Both the position numbers and the translations under genes were made by a program. From Acidobacteriota bacterium (GTDB taxonomy: Bacteria > Acidobacteriota > Vicinamibacteria > Vicinamibacterales > UBA8438), in assembly GCA_012963185.1 (NCBI GenBank), contig DTWD01000093.1, forward strand, positions 1 to 7,365: 7,365 nt of DNA, given 5' to 3'. A model generated the notes under the pieces. The model saw only the letters and a list, made by a program, of their open reading frames with translations, did no database searches and had not been told where the DNA came from. Shown piece by piece: positions 6,413 to 7,365 of this stretch. How positions within the stretch are numbered: position 1 is the stretch's first letter; the number at the start of each line of letters is the position of its first letter.

Positions 6413-7365
6413 CATCTAGCAGTTCGACAAGGTGCATGGTTTGTACCGTACGACCTTCTTGTTCCAGTGATGCTTTCATTTGCAGTAAACAACCAGGATT
6501 TGACGAGACGAGCACATTGGCACCCGTTGTAGCGATATGCTGCGCTTTGCGGGTGCCGAGTTCGCGTGCTGATTCTGGCTCGAGCAAGTTATAGATTCCG
6601 GCGGATCCGCAGCAAAGTTCAGATTCTTGGATTTCACAGACCTCAAGTTCTGGAATCGATGCGAGTAGCTTCCGTGGTTCAGCACTGATTTGTTGGGCGT
6701 GCTGTAAGTGGCAGGCGTCATGGTACGCAATACGGAGCGGTAATGGATGCCTTGTAGCTTGTGGCTCCAAGTCTGCAAGCACTTCTGAAATATCTCGACA
6801 TTTGTCAGCAAGTGCCTTTGCCCGCGTCGCATAGTCAGGATCATTGCGAAGCAAATAGCCGTACTCTTTAAGCGTCGACCCACAGCCCGCCGCATTAATG
6901 ACGAGTGTGTCAACGGTCGATAACTCCGTTTCGAACGCATCGATGAACTGTCTCGCCATGGCTATGGCTTCATTTTCAAGTCCGGTATGAAACATTAATG
7001 CGCCGCAACAGCCTTGTCCTTGAGGGATTACGACCTCGCACCCCTCAGCAGCGAGCACGCGCGCGGTCGCCCGGTTTACGTTGCTGAAAAATACCCGCTG
7101 TACGCACCCAAGGAGCATCGCGACGCGCCGTCTTTTTGGGGTGACTGCGGGTACGACTTCCGGCATTGAGGAGAACGCGTCAGAGAGTCTAATCGATGGC
7201 GCCATCGACTCCATTGCCCGGAGTCGAGCTGGTAGTAGTTCAAGTAACCCTGTCGCACGAACAAGCCACTGCAGACCGGTTTTCTGGTACGCCCATAGTT
7301 TTAATGCGACCCATCGAAGCCGCTTCGGATAGGGAAAGATCGAAAAAATAAATTGTCGAAAAAGA
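6369..7365 (-). CDS. glcF: Glycolate oxidase iron-sulfur subunit GlcF, partial (5' end outside window)
   Basis: The minus-strand frame ending at TGA (6369-6371) stays open to the window edge, giving 331 in-frame residues. An internal ATG at 7214 is not the start. The 50 residues before it continue a typical GlcF linker (for example FPYPKRLRWVALKLW), and GlcF proteins are about 400-450 residues long. The visible part holds both cysteine-rich (CCG) domains. The first has LLGCVQ, GQGCCGALMFHTG and AGCGSTLKEYG; the second has HDACHLQHAQ, ELCCGSAGIYN and NPGC. These bind Fe-S/heterodisulfide-type clusters and relay electrons from GlcDE toward the quinone pool. The N-terminal twin [4Fe-4S] ferredoxin domain, about 100 residues, should lie just beyond the edge. 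Unlike common glcDEF operons, this gene is on the opposite strand and converges with glcE, so it needs its own promoter. Confidence 0.93.
   Translation of the reverse strand, partial: LFRQFIFSIFPYPKRLRWVALKLWAYQKTGLQWLVRATGLLELLPARLRAMESMAPSIRLSDAFSSMPEVVPAVTPKRRRVAMLLGCVQRVFFSNVNRATARVLAAEGCEVVIPQGQGCCGALMFHTGLENEAIAMARQFIDAFETELSTVDTLVINAAGCGSTLKEYGYLLRNDPDYATRAKALADKCRDISEVLADLEPQATRHPLPLRIAYHDACHLQHAQQISAEPRKLLASIPELEVCEIQESELCCGSAGIYNLLEPESARELGTRKAQHIATTGANVLVSSNPGCLLQMKASLEQEGRTVQTMHLVELLDASIQNTSLDNSATN

Noticed and set aside
1..7365. Search for CRISPR repeats, insertion-sequence ends, tRNA genes, riboswitches or defence genes
   Set aside because: No regular direct repeats, transposase-like proteins, tRNA cloverleaf or nuclease/toxin domains were seen by eye. 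Genes fill nearly all of the window, and the largest gene-free gaps are about 130 and 120 bp.

Overview
The window reads as an ordinary chromosomal segment of a Gram-negative-type bacterium with roughly balanced GC. It starts inside a 5S rRNA gene, so it lies directly downstream of an rRNA operon. The gene set fits Acidobacteriota best: a secreted M64 peptidase carrying the charged helical insert I associate with acidobacterial homologues, a six-helix membrane protein of a type I recall from that phylum, and a GlcDEF-type oxidase. This assignment is an inference from family resemblance only. I found no insertion sequence, CRISPR array, tRNA, phage gene or attachment site.

Layout. Bases 1-109 are the 5S rRNA, lacking about ten 5' bases. 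A strong intrinsic terminator follows (118-149). A six-helix membrane protein of unknown function (281-1018, +) converges with a zinc-dependent MDR alcohol dehydrogenase (1022-2002, -), with three bases between their stop codons. A 120-bp divergent gap (2003-2122) leads to a plus-strand run of three genes: a secreted M64 metallopeptidase (2123-3583), GlcD (3620-5068) and GlcE (5068-6351, overlapping the glcD stop by one base). On the minus strand, converging on glcE, is the GlcF iron-sulfur subunit (6369 to the window edge). It stays open through the edge, so its N-terminal ferredoxin part is outside the window.

Function. GlcD (FAD flavoprotein), GlcE (second FAD-domain subunit) and GlcF (Fe-S/CCG subunit) together form a membrane-associated glycolate (2-hydroxyacid) oxidase that passes electrons to the respiratory chain. 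The odd point is architecture: glcF is inverted relative to glcDE, so the three subunits cannot come from one transcript. The secreted peptidase sits where a first operon gene would be. The remaining genes show no clear functional tie to glycolate oxidation, and no glycolate permease or GlcC-type regulator is visible.

I see no strong evidence of an undescribed system. The most notable items are the split glcDE/glcF arrangement, the peptidase-glcDE linkage and the uncharacterised membrane protein.
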